Shown here piece after piece: positions 6,448 through 12,595 of a DNA stretch of 14,758 nucleotides. The stretch spans positions 1-14,758 of the forward strand of contig CAYLOP010000072.1 in the NCBI GenBank assembly GCA_964385305.1. The letters run 5' to 3'. The notes below the pieces were generated by a model. That model saw only the letters and a list, made by a program, of their open reading frames with translations. It had not been told where the DNA came from and made no database searches. Position 1 is the stretch's first letter. Each line of letters begins with the position of its first letter. The DNA comes from CAYLOP01 sp964385305. Lineage in GTDB: Bacteria > Chloroflexota > Anaerolineae > Anaerolineales > E44-bin32. Made by a program: the position numbers and the translations under genes.

Positions 6448-7608
6448 ATGCGTGATTTTGTCTCCCATCGTGTCAACAGTGTGCCGCCCTCTGGCATCCG
6501 ACGATTCTTCGATATCGCCGCCACGATGGACGATGTCATCTCACTCGGAATCGGCGAACCCGATTTTGTCACGCCGAAACCCATCCTCGACGCCGGGATT
6601 CTTTCCTTACAAGAAGGCGAGACCCACTACACTTCGAACTCCGGTGTCTTGGAGCTGCGCCAGGCACTTTCAACCCATATTGAGAAGATGTATGGTGTCT
6701 CCTATGATCCCGAGACTGAACTGCTTATAACCGTCGGTGTGTCTGAAGCGCTTTACCTAGCGCTCACAGCCATCCTTGACCCAGGTGATGAAGTCATCGT
6801 TCCCACCCCTTGCTTTGTGTCTTATGCTCCTGAGGTCCTATTCGCAGGTGGAACTCCTGTGACACTCAAGACTCGTGTGGAGGATGATTTCCAGGTGAAA
6901 GCGGAGGATCTCGAACCACTCATCACATCCAAGACAAAAGCACTGCTCATCGGTTACCCAAACAACCCCACCGGTGCTGTCATGAGCCGTGAGCTTCTGC
7001 TCAAAATAGCGGAGGTTGTCGAGAAACACGACCTCCTGGTGATCTCCGATGAGATCTACGATCGGTTGGTCTACGGAGATCATAAACATGTTTGTTTTGC
7101 TTCCCTGCCAAACATGTGCGAGCGAACCATCACGCTCAGCGGGTTCTCGAAAGATTACGCCATGACAGGCTGGCGAATCGGATATGCCGCCGCACCAGAC
7201 ACAATCTTGGGGGCGATGCGCAAGATTCACCAATACACGATCATGTCCGCACCCACAACTGCACAAGCGGCAGCCTTGGAAGCTTTGATCAGCGGCGAGG
7301 AGCATGTTCAAAAAATGGTGGCGGAATATGATCGCCGGCGACGTTTGATCGTCTCCGGTATGAACGAGTTGGGCTTGCCAACGTTTGAACCGCGTGGTGC
7401 TTTCTACGCATTCCCAGCCATCGACGCCACAGGCATGGATGATGAGGAATTCGCGGAGTCCCTGCTGATGGAAGAACGCGTCGCCGTCATCCCTGGCAAT
7501 GCGTTTGGCGCGGGTGTCAATCACGTTCGCTGCTGCTATGCCACTTCCTACGAGAAGATCGAACAGGCCTTGGAGCGCATTCAATCCTTTATGAAACGCC
7601 ATGGGTGA
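6448..7608 (+). CDS. Fold-type I pyridoxal-phosphate aminotransferase (class I/II)
   Basis: A 386-residue enzyme of normal family length, which moves an amino group between an amino acid and a 2-oxo acid in the cytoplasm. The PLP lysine is K235 in SGFSKDYAMTGWRIGY. Cofactor contacts are N173 in YPNNPTG, D201 and Y204 in SDEIYDRLVY, and R243. R361 in HVRCCYA is the expected carboxylate-binding Arg. The N-terminal SLGIGEPDFVTP motif is also typical. The match is closest in style to the aspartate/aromatic aminotransferase (PatA/AspB-like) branch, but the amino-acid specificity cannot be decided from motifs. The start is fixed by a strong AAGGAG at 9 bases. gatB follows 121 bases later with its own candidate promoter. 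A link to glutamate metabolism is inferred from the nearby gatB and dehydrogenase. Confidence 0.93.
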   Translation: MRDFVSHRVNSVPPSGIRRFFDIAATMDDVISLGIGEPDFVTPKPILDAGILSLQEGETHYTSNSGVLELRQALSTHIEKMYGVSYDPETELLITVGVSEALYLALTAILDPGDEVIVPTPCFVSYAPEVLFAGGTPVTLKTRVEDDFQVKAEDLEPLITSKTKALLIGYPNNPTGAVMSRELLLKIAEVVEKHDLLVISDEIYDRLVYGDHKHVCFASLPNMCERTITLSGFSKDYAMTGWRIGYAAAPDTILGAMRKIHQYTIMSAPTTAQAAALEALISGEEHVQKMVAEYDRRRRLIVSGMNELGLPTFEPRGAFYAFPAIDATGMDDEEFAESLLMEERVAVIPGNAFGAGVNHVRCCYATSYEKIEQALERIQSFMKRHG

Positions 7609-7699
7609 TTGATCCTTCTCCATGCGGCGACCGTAAAAAAAGGGGTTAGCGATCTGGATCATAGCAGCAAATTCGCCGTTCGCAGGTCATTAATCTCTG

Positions 7700-7708
7700 T
7701 GGTTTAAT
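7700..7708 (+). promoter_or_regulatory. Candidate extended -10 promoter of gatB
   Basis: TGG-TTTAAT reads as an extended -10 (hexamer 7703-7708); a poor -35, TTCGCA, lies 18 bases upstream (7679-7684). The leader would be only about 15 bases, containing GGTAGG (7713-7718) 11 bases before the ATG. The call is weak because AT-rich hexamers are common. Confidence 0.3.
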
Positions 7709-7729
7709 AAACGGTAGGTTGCAGTTGCG

Positions 7730-9196
7730 ATGACGAAGTTTGAACCTGTAATTGGATTCGAAGTCCACGCTGAACTCATGACGCAGTCGAAGATGTTTTG
7801 TGGCTGCCCAGTTGTGGATTCCACAAGCGCTGATCCCAACACAGCCGTTTGCGAGATATGCACAGGCATGCCAGGTACGCTCCCTGTTATCAACGCCCGA
7901 GCGGTTCAACTCGCCATACGCGTTGCACTAGCTCTCCATTGCGAAGTTTCGGAGACCAGCATCTTCGCCCGGAAGAATTACTTCTACCCCGATCTACCAA
8001 AGGGATATCAGATCTCGCAGTACGAACTCCCGCTTGCAACGAACGGATGGATCGATATCAACACCCCTGATGGTGAGAAGCGCATCTGCATTCGTCGGGT
8101 CCATCTCGAAGAGGATACAGGGAAACTCTTCCATCGCGAGGAATATTCCTTGATCGACTACAATAGATCTGGCGTGCCGCTGCTTGAGATCGTCAGCGAA
8201 CCCGATATGCATTCTGTTGAAGAAGCCAAGGCGTATGTGACGAGTCTTCGCTCACTTCTACGCTATCTCGAAGTCAATAGCGGCGACATGGAAAAGGGCG
8301 TCATACGTTTCGAAGCCAATATCTCCGTTCGCCCTGAAGGCAGCAAAACATTTGGCACCCGGACAGAGGTCAAAAACCTGAACTCCTTCAGGGCCATGGC
8401 TCACGCTGTTTCCTATGAAGTCGAACGTCAGAGCGATATCTTACGTCAGGGCGGTCAGATTGTGCAGGAAACCTTGGGATGGGATGAAGTGCGCAACAAG
8501 ACCATCTCCCAGCGAGGCAAAGAGGAAGCGCATGACTACCGCTACTTTCCCGAGCCTGACCTTCCGCCATTACATGTTGAACGTACATGGATCGACCAAA
8601 TTCGGGCCGATTTACCGGAGCTGCCGTATTCCAAGCGAAAGCGCTTCATGCAAGCGTACGGTCTCACACCATACACGACGGATCTCCTGACCGATGAGCG
8701 ACCCATAGCAGACTTCTTTGAACATACGATGAAACATGTTCCGGAAGTGCCTGCAGTGAAAATTGCCAACTGGCTTACAGGGGAGTTTTTCAGCCTGCTC
8801 AATCAAAGCGAAACGGGGATTCAAGATTGCAGCGTATCGCCTCAATCCTTTGCGATGTTGGTATCCATGGTTGAGCGTGGCGATATCACCGTCGCCAGTG
8901 GAAAGCTTGTTCTTGGAGAGATGTTCGCAAGCGGGGGTTCGCCGGCTGAGATCGTAAAAGCAAGCGGTTTCGCCCAGCTAGATGACATCCAAACCATCGA
9001 TCATCTCGTGGAAGAAGTGTTGCAGGCCAATCCGCAGCAGCTCGAGCAGTATCTTTCGGGCAAGACGGCGCTTTCTCAGTGGTTTATCGGGCAGATTATG
9101 CGATCAACCGGAGGTAGAGCCGATCCTGCCCAGGTCCGTGAAAGCCTCCAGAAAATATTGCTTTCTATTGAGGATAGTCGCCAGACGAAACCATGA
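7730..9196 (+). CDS. gatB: Asp-tRNA(Asn)/Glu-tRNA(Gln) amidotransferase subunit B
   Basis: A 488-residue GatB, the subunit that binds the misacylated tRNA, activates its side-chain carboxylate with ATP and receives ammonia from GatA. The N-terminal catalytic cradle starts VIGFEVHAEL. The Zn-site cysteines are present as C24-x-C26 and C41-xx-C44. Family motifs follow: ARKNYFYPDLPKGYQISQYE, HLEEDTGKLFH, LIDYNRSGVPLLEIVSEPD, FEANISVRP, TEVKNLNSFRAM and the KEEAHDYRYFPEPDLPP block. The C-terminal helical and YqeY-like tail (about 340-480) ends with the usual GQIMRSTGGRADP motif. Length and order are normal, so it should be functional. It is separated from gatCA by about 2.9 kb holding three other genes, with the aminotransferase immediately upstream on the same strand. 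Confidence 0.96.
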   Translation: MTKFEPVIGFEVHAELMTQSKMFCGCPVVDSTSADPNTAVCEICTGMPGTLPVINARAVQLAIRVALALHCEVSETSIFARKNYFYPDLPKGYQISQYELPLATNGWIDINTPDGEKRICIRRVHLEEDTGKLFHREEYSLIDYNRSGVPLLEIVSEPDMHSVEEAKAYVTSLRSLLRYLEVNSGDMEKGVIRFEANISVRPEGSKTFGTRTEVKNLNSFRAMAHAVSYEVERQSDILRQGGQIVQETLGWDEVRNKTISQRGKEEAHDYRYFPEPDLPPLHVERTWIDQIRADLPELPYSKRKRFMQAYGLTPYTTDLLTDERPIADFFEHTMKHVPEVPAVKIANWLTGEFFSLLNQSETGIQDCSVSPQSFAMLVSMVERGDITVASGKLVLGEMFASGGSPAEIVKASGFAQLDDIQTIDHLVEEVLQANPQQLEQYLSGKTALSQWFIGQIMRSTGGRADPAQVRESLQKILLSIEDSRQTKP

Positions 9197-9205
9197 AACC
9201 TGTCA

Positions 9206-9354
9206 CTTGACCCATGATCCTTCCGGTTTTATGTTCCAGGTGATGTTGAGTACAAGAACTTTAATGGTTGGCCCCATCTTGGCAATTGCTGACATGTTGA
9301 CAAGTCACGTGTCAATGCAAATTGAAAAGTCCTGTCGCTCGGGCGCTTGACCCA
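9206..9354 (+). repeat. Direct repeat CTTGACCCA in the dehydrogenase leader
   Basis: The 9-mer CTTGACCCA occurs at 9206-9214 and again at 9346-9354, exactly 140 bases apart. Each copy is preceded by CCTGTC and a pyrimidine-rich link. The two copies flank the palindrome at 9297-9315. Chance recurrence of a 9-mer is possible, but the shared CCTGTC context makes a paired binding site or an old duplication plausible. Confidence 0.3.
9297..9315. promoter_or_regulatory. 19-base operator-like palindrome TTGACA-N7-TGTCAA
   Basis: Perfect 6-base arms (9297-9302 and 9310-9315) flank AGTCACG, with an embedded CACGTG. It lies about 100 bases before the dehydrogenase start and about 50 bases upstream of the nearest -10-like hexamer (CATAAT, 9365-9370). 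The position suits a dimeric transcription factor. I cannot name the regulator. Confidence 0.4.
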
Positions 9355-9374
9355 GGTCCCCGTGCATAATTCTG

Positions 9375-9387
9375 CCCCTTCAAGGGG
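9375..9387. promoter_or_regulatory. CCCCTT-C-AAGGGG palindrome near the dehydrogenase start
   Basis: A 13-base palindrome (6-base arms, one central base) lies between the CATAAT (9365-9370) and the GAGGAAG ribosome binding site (9403-9409). It would be at or just after the transcription start if that hexamer is the -10, as expected for an operator or a small leader hairpin. Confidence 0.3.
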
Positions 9388-9413
9388 AATAAATCACGAA
9401 GCGAGGAAGAACT

Positions 9414-10688
9414 GTGAATGCATTTGAAATGGCTCAGGCTCAATTCGATAAAGTAGCCGAACTCATCAATCTTGACAACGATGTTTCATCGATGTTGCGC
9501 TGGCCAGTACGCGAATTTCGTTTTCAGATTCCAGTGCGCATGGATGATGGCAGCATCAAGGTATTTTTCGGCTATCGCGTGCAACACAGCGATGCCCGAG
9601 GACCATCTAAAGGTGGGATCCGCTTTCATCCAAGCGAGACTCTGGACACGATCCGTGCATTAGCCATGTGGATGACATGGAAATGCGCCGTTGCTGATAT
9701 CCCCCTCGGCGGTGGCAAGGGCGGTGTCGCTATTGATCCCGCAACATTGACCACAAGCGAGAAGGAACGCCTTTGCCGCGGTTGGGTGGATGCGATATGG
9801 AAGAACATCGGACCAAGGCAAGATGTCCCTGCTCCAGATGTCGGCACCACACCTCAAATGATGGGTTGGATGATGGATGAGTACTCCAAGCTATCTGGGG
9901 CCTACACACCCGGCGTGATCACGGGCAAGCCCATCGGCGGCGGTGGATCAGCCGGCCGAACAGAGGCTACGGGGTTCGGTGCGATCTACACCCTGCGCGA
10001 GTCGCTGAAGCATCTCAACATCGATCCCACAAAAGCTACGGCATCTATCCAAGGTTTCGGAAATGTCGCCCAATATGCTGCGATCGGCTTCAACGAGCTG
10101 CTCGGCGGAACGGTGGTGGCGGTTTCTTGCTGGGATCGTGATGATAAGACCGCATATACCTTCTACAAGAAGGATGGTATTGATCCAAAGTTCCTGCAGT
10201 CCATCACCGATATCTACGGTTCCATCAAGAAAGATGAAGCCAAGCAAGCTGGCTATGAGATTGAACCGGGAGAAGCCTGGCTAAGCAAAGATGTTGAAAT
10301 TCTTATCCCTGCTGCACTCGAAGGCCAGATCACAGCAGAAACCGTCAGTGAGATTAAAGACACTGTGAAGGTTGTGGCTGAAGGCGCCAATGGCCCCACG
10401 ACCCCAGAAGCTGACAGGGTTCTCGAGGAACGAAACATCTTCGTCATTCCGGATTTCCTCTGCAATGCGGGTGGCGTGACCGTTTCGTACCTTGAGGGCG
10501 TGCAGAACGATATGAATTACTATTGGAGCCGCGAGGAGGTGATCTCTCGACTCGATGAGAAAATGACCAACGCTTTCAACGCCGTGCTCGCCATGGCCCA
10601 GAAGCATGATGTTCCCATGCGTGATGCGGCCTACATGGTAGCTATCGATAGCGTCGTGCGGGCAATGCAATTTCGCGGTTGGCTCTAA
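9414..10688 (+). CDS. Glu/Leu/Phe/Val-family dehydrogenase (glutamate dehydrogenase type)
   Basis: A 424-residue hexameric-type amino-acid dehydrogenase that interconverts glutamate with 2-oxoglutarate and ammonia using NAD(P). The N-terminal substrate domain carries GPSKGGIRFHP (K66), MTWKCAVADIPLGGGKGG (K90 and catalytic K102) and APDVGT (D142). This set is characteristic of glutamate dehydrogenases. The nucleotide domain begins GFGNVA (214-219). At the end of the second strand, where relatives usually read VSDS, this protein reads VSCWDRDD, so the usual coenzyme-discriminating Asp is shifted or replaced; NAD preference is therefore uncertain. The C-terminal ANGPTTPEAD and NAGGVTVSYLEGVQN motifs are intact. 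The start is a GTG with GAGGAAG a few bases upstream. Two palindromes in the leader suggest regulation. A strong terminator follows 33 bases after the stop. Confidence 0.9.
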   Translation: MNAFEMAQAQFDKVAELINLDNDVSSMLRWPVREFRFQIPVRMDDGSIKVFFGYRVQHSDARGPSKGGIRFHPSETLDTIRALAMWMTWKCAVADIPLGGGKGGVAIDPATLTTSEKERLCRGWVDAIWKNIGPRQDVPAPDVGTTPQMMGWMMDEYSKLSGAYTPGVITGKPIGGGGSAGRTEATGFGAIYTLRESLKHLNIDPTKATASIQGFGNVAQYAAIGFNELLGGTVVAVSCWDRDDKTAYTFYKKDGIDPKFLQSITDIYGSIKKDEAKQAGYEIEPGEAWLSKDVEILIPAALEGQITAETVSEIKDTVKVVAEGANGPTTPEADRVLEERNIFVIPDFLCNAGGVTVSYLEGVQNDMNYYWSREEVISRLDEKMTNAFNAVLAMAQKHDVPMRDAAYMVAIDSVVRAMQFRGWL

Positions 10689-10721
10689 AGACCGTTCTTA
10701 GCACCTAAAGACACCTAAAAG

Positions 10722-10763
10722 AAAGCAGGTGGTTTCTTATCCTAAAACCACCTGCTTTTGTTT
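10722..10763 (+). terminator. Intrinsic terminator of the dehydrogenase gene
   Basis: A perfect 14-base stem (10722-10735 with 10745-10758, core AGCAGGTGGTTT) closes a 9-base loop and is followed by a T-rich tail, TTTTGTTT. It is the clearest rho-independent terminator in the window and isolates the region to its right from upstream transcription. The A-tract before the stem makes it potentially bidirectional. Just upstream is a short direct repeat, CACCTAAA twice (10702-10717). Confidence 0.93.
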
Positions 10764-10790
10764 AATCATGGATATCAGTGTATTCGCCTT

Positions 10791-10847
10791 ACTACACCAT
10801 ATACACATAATAAGAATAAATATTGTTATAGTAGTAGTATTAGGGCC
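10791..10847 (+). other. AT-rich unwinding element with DnaA-trio triplets
   Basis: From 10791 to 10842 the sequence is about 79% A+T. It ends in five in-phase triplets, TAG TAG TAG TAT TAG (10829-10843), then GGCC (10844-10847) and a DnaA-box-like TGTGGAAAT. Read 3' to 5' away from the box the triplets are GAT TAT GAT GAT GAT. This is the arrangement of the basal unwinding system known from Bacillus subtilis: box, GC-rich spacer, trios bound by single-stranded-DNA-binding DnaA. Function here is inferred. Confidence 0.65.
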
Positions 10848-10856
10848 TGTGGAAAT
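10848..10856 (-). promoter_or_regulatory. DnaA-box-like site next to the trios
   Basis: TGTGGAAAT on the + strand is ATTTCCACA on the minus strand, one mismatch (first base) from TTWTNCACA. A second, weaker copy (TGTGGAGAT, 10856-10864, two mismatches from TTATCCACA) abuts it in the same orientation. Confidence 0.55.
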
Positions 10857-10973
10857 GTGGAGATCTTCCGTGATATACGATGATCCCCCTAATACTAAGG
10901 GATACCAAGTGAGGCTGCCTACCTATGCCGATATTGAGTGTGCAACAATTCAACAGGTAGTCTGTGGAGGGGA

Positions 10974-10982
10974 AGTGGATAA
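10974..10982 (-). promoter_or_regulatory. DnaA box TTATCCACT
   Basis: AGTGGATAA on the + strand is TTATCCACT on the minus strand, 8 of 9 matches to TTATCCACA. A poorer half-site, TGTGGAGGG, lies just to its left at 10963-10971. Confidence 0.6.
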
Positions 10983-11095
10983 ATTCTCCTTTTGAGATGA
11001 GCAGGGGTGCAACGATCCTTTCTATAGGGGTGTTGAGGATGAGTACTTCCATATGTGGGGATATTCATTGGAATTATGCATTTGGAAGATGTGAA

Positions 11096-11104
11096 TTTTC
11101 CCCA
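11096..11104 (+). promoter_or_regulatory. Weak DnaA box TTTTCCCCA
   Basis: One mismatch (position 7) from TTWTNCACA. It is the first of three + strand boxes starting at 11096, 11116 and 11137, spaced 20 and 21 bases, about two helical turns. Confidence 0.45.
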
Positions 11105-11115
11105 GAAAACATGAG

Positions 11116-11124
11116 TTTTCCACA
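11116..11124 (+). promoter_or_regulatory. DnaA box TTTTCCACA
   Basis: A full match to TTWTNCACA and 8 of 9 to TTATCCACA, in the middle of the three helically phased boxes. Confidence 0.75.
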
Positions 11125-11136
11125 GATTTTGGCAGG

Positions 11137-11145
11137 TTATCCACA
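11137..11145 (+). promoter_or_regulatory. Perfect DnaA box TTATCCACA
   Basis: An exact match to the high-affinity bacterial DnaA box, 21 bases after the previous box and 45 bases before the GTPase start codon. Confidence 0.85.
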
Positions 11146-11178
11146 GGCAAATATCACTCTCCTTCCCTTTAGATAGAC

Positions 11179-11184
11179 TACAAT
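11179..11184 (+). promoter_or_regulatory. -10 element TACAAT of the GTPase gene, probably leaderless
   Basis: TACAAT ends 6 bases before the ATG at 11191, so transcription should begin at or next to the start codon. No Shine-Dalgarno sequence fits in between. No convincing -35 is visible; the exact DnaA box ends 33 bases upstream of the hexamer. The same geometry is seen at gatC. Confidence 0.5.
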
Positions 11185-11190
11185 AGCACC

Positions 11191-12429
11191 ATGGATGAAA
11201 AGACATCACCCAAACAAGATGAGTTCATTGGAAGATGGCAGGATGAGTTTCGCCGAATTTGGGGCGAACTGCCGGCTAACAAGCGAGAAGAACTGACGCG
11301 AGCACTCGACAAGTTGCCTGGGGATCCCAAGGGGTGGAGGAGGTTGATCCATCATGCTGTTGAGCATATCCGCCTAGCGGTAGGTGGAAAGCGCCATGTT
11401 GCGATTGTTGGCCCTGTCAACGTGGGTAAGTCGACCCTCTACAATACAATGATCCGATCGGCAGACGATCGTGCAAAAGTAAGCGCGGTGCCAGGGACAA
11501 CCCGTCAAACGCAGAGAGCGGACGCTGGGCTATTCACTGTCATCGACACGCCAGGTGCGGATGCTGCAGGAGCTGTCGGATTGGAGGAGAAGGAAAGCGC
11601 ACTTGAGGCAGCGGGCACGGCCGATTTTCTATTAGTCATCTTTGATGCAGTGCATGGCATTCGCAAACCGGAACAAGTCTTGTTTTCAGAACTGCGGGCG
11701 CTTGATAAGCCATTTGTCGTGGCTTTGAACAAGATCGATCTTGTTTCGAAGGAGCGATCTGCTGTGTTGGGTAAGGCCGCCGCCGCACTGTATTTGGAGA
11801 GCGACCAGTTGATCCCATTGAGCGCAAGGAAGGGGCAAGGGATCGATCGTTTGTTGTTAGCAGTAGCCAAAAGCGAGCCGGAGATTGTGGCCGCGTTGGG
11901 AGCGGCGTTGCCTCGATACCGCTGGGATCTGGCGCAATCCATCATCGGGAGATCGGCCTCCTCGGCGGCTGCGATCGCCATCACGCCTCTTCCGTTCCTG
12001 GATTTCTTCCCACTTACAGGTCTCCAGGTCACGATGGTGATGACGATCGCTCGTATATTCAAGTATCGCATCACACTCGCGCGGGCGCGTGAGTTTATCG
12101 CCACCCTCGGCATCGCTTTTCTTGGACGTACATTGTTCTATGAGCTGAGTAAATTCGGCGGACCGCCTGGATGGATGCTGGCGGCAGCTGTAGCAGCGGG
12201 GACGACGGTCGCACTGGGTTATGCCTCTATTGTATGGTTTGAACGTGGGGAAAACCTACCCCGTATGACGTTAGATCGCATCTCACGAACGGTTGTTCAA
12301 ACCGTGCTTGATCACATTCGTGGCATTGGGCAACGAAGGCCAGATCGATCCTCTTTGCGGGAAAAAGTGCGGGAGGCGCTTCAGTCCTTACCTGACTTTC
12401 GGATCGGTGAGGAAGATCCAAGGGAATGA
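11191..12429 (+). CDS. Era/EngA-like GTPase with C-terminal DUF697-like membrane domain
   Basis: A 412-residue protein with three parts. Residues 1-65 form a charged helical N-terminus. A TRAFAC-class GTPase domain follows, with every G motif visible: G1 GPVNVGKS (74-81), G2 in VPGTTRQT (about T103/T104), G3 DTPG (119-122), G4 NKID (180-183) and G5 SARKG (211-215). The C-terminal part (about 245-350) is hydrophobic with two likely membrane segments (about 258-284 and 329-349) and resembles DUF697, a domain often fused to such GTPases. A short basic tail ends the protein. Members of this combination are poorly characterised; membrane-linked roles in stress or envelope functions have been proposed. 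It starts 45 bases after the last DnaA box and is the only gene reading directly away from the putative origin. It ends at convergent hairpins. A role in replication or segregation would be speculation. Confidence 0.85.
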   Translation: MDEKTSPKQDEFIGRWQDEFRRIWGELPANKREELTRALDKLPGDPKGWRRLIHHAVEHIRLAVGGKRHVAIVGPVNVGKSTLYNTMIRSADDRAKVSAVPGTTRQTQRADAGLFTVIDTPGADAAGAVGLEEKESALEAAGTADFLLVIFDAVHGIRKPEQVLFSELRALDKPFVVALNKIDLVSKERSAVLGKAAAALYLESDQLIPLSARKGQGIDRLLLAVAKSEPEIVAALGAALPRYRWDLAQSIIGRSASSAAAIAITPLPFLDFFPLTGLQVTMVMTIARIFKYRITLARAREFIATLGIAFLGRTLFYELSKFGGPPGWMLAAAVAAGTTVALGYASIVWFERGENLPRMTLDRISRTVVQTVLDHIRGIGQRRPDRSSLREKVREALQSLPDFRIGEEDPRE

Positions 12430-12475
12430 TGCTTCGCAGATTGTGATGTGAAGTATGGCCCGTTTATTAATAGAA

Positions 12476-12510
12476 CACTGCCGCATGCTTTTATCAGCTT
12501 TGCGGCAGTG
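12476..12510. terminator. Hairpin between convergent genes
   Basis: CACTGCCGCA (12476-12485) and TGCGGCAGTG (12501-12510) form a perfect 10-base GC-rich stem with a 15-base loop, 47 bases after the GTPase stop. The + strand tail (CGTATTT) is only weakly T-rich; on the minus strand the tail reads TTCTATTAATAAA. It fits a bidirectional terminator for the GTPase gene and the opposing pilin-like gene. Confidence 0.65.
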
Positions 12511-12539
12511 CGTATTTCCCACTATTCAATCCTTGGAGA

Positions 12540-12560
12540 AATTGAGGACACGTCTCAATT
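12540..12560. terminator. Second hairpin before the minus-strand gene end
   Basis: AATTGAG and CTCAATT form a perfect 7-base stem around a 7-base loop, 36 bases past the stop of the minus-strand gene. It has no U-tract, so it may act as an RNA 3'-end stabiliser or a partial terminator. Confidence 0.4.
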
Positions 12561-12595
12561 AGCGTACCTTGTCACATTTGTAAGAGGGCAACCGC

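Larger units (their letters stand above)
10764..11190. other. Candidate chromosomal replication origin (oriC-like region)
   Basis: This 427-base stretch lies between the terminator and the GTPase gene and has no credible protein frame. Its left part is AT-rich (about 79% A+T by hand count at 10791-10842) and ends in TAG triplets. Next to these is a DnaA-box-like site, and further boxes spread to 11145, one an exact TTATCCACA. By hand count over sampled 60-base lines, the + strand is C-richer to the left (261 G against 311 C in 17 lines) and strongly G-richer to the right (257 G against 160 C in 12 lines). This is the switch expected at an origin. It persists over minus-strand genes at 12.9-14.0 kb. 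Neither dnaA nor dnaN is in view. Alternatives are a DnaA-titration locus or a DnaA-controlled promoter for the GTPase. Confidence 0.7.

Noticed and set aside
9347..9370. TTGACC with CATAAT as a complete dehydrogenase promoter
   Set aside because: The spacer is only 12 bases, too short for a normal -35/-10 pair; only the -10 was kept as a possibility.
11054..11062. TGTGGGGAT as another DnaA box
   Set aside because: Only 6 of 9 matches to the consensus on the minus strand; too weak to list as a site.
10729..11176. Short open frames across the gene-free gap (10729-10995, 10964-11176 and minus-strand ones)
   Set aside because: No ribosome binding sites, no protein-like composition, and they cover the terminator and DnaA boxes, which explain the sequence better.
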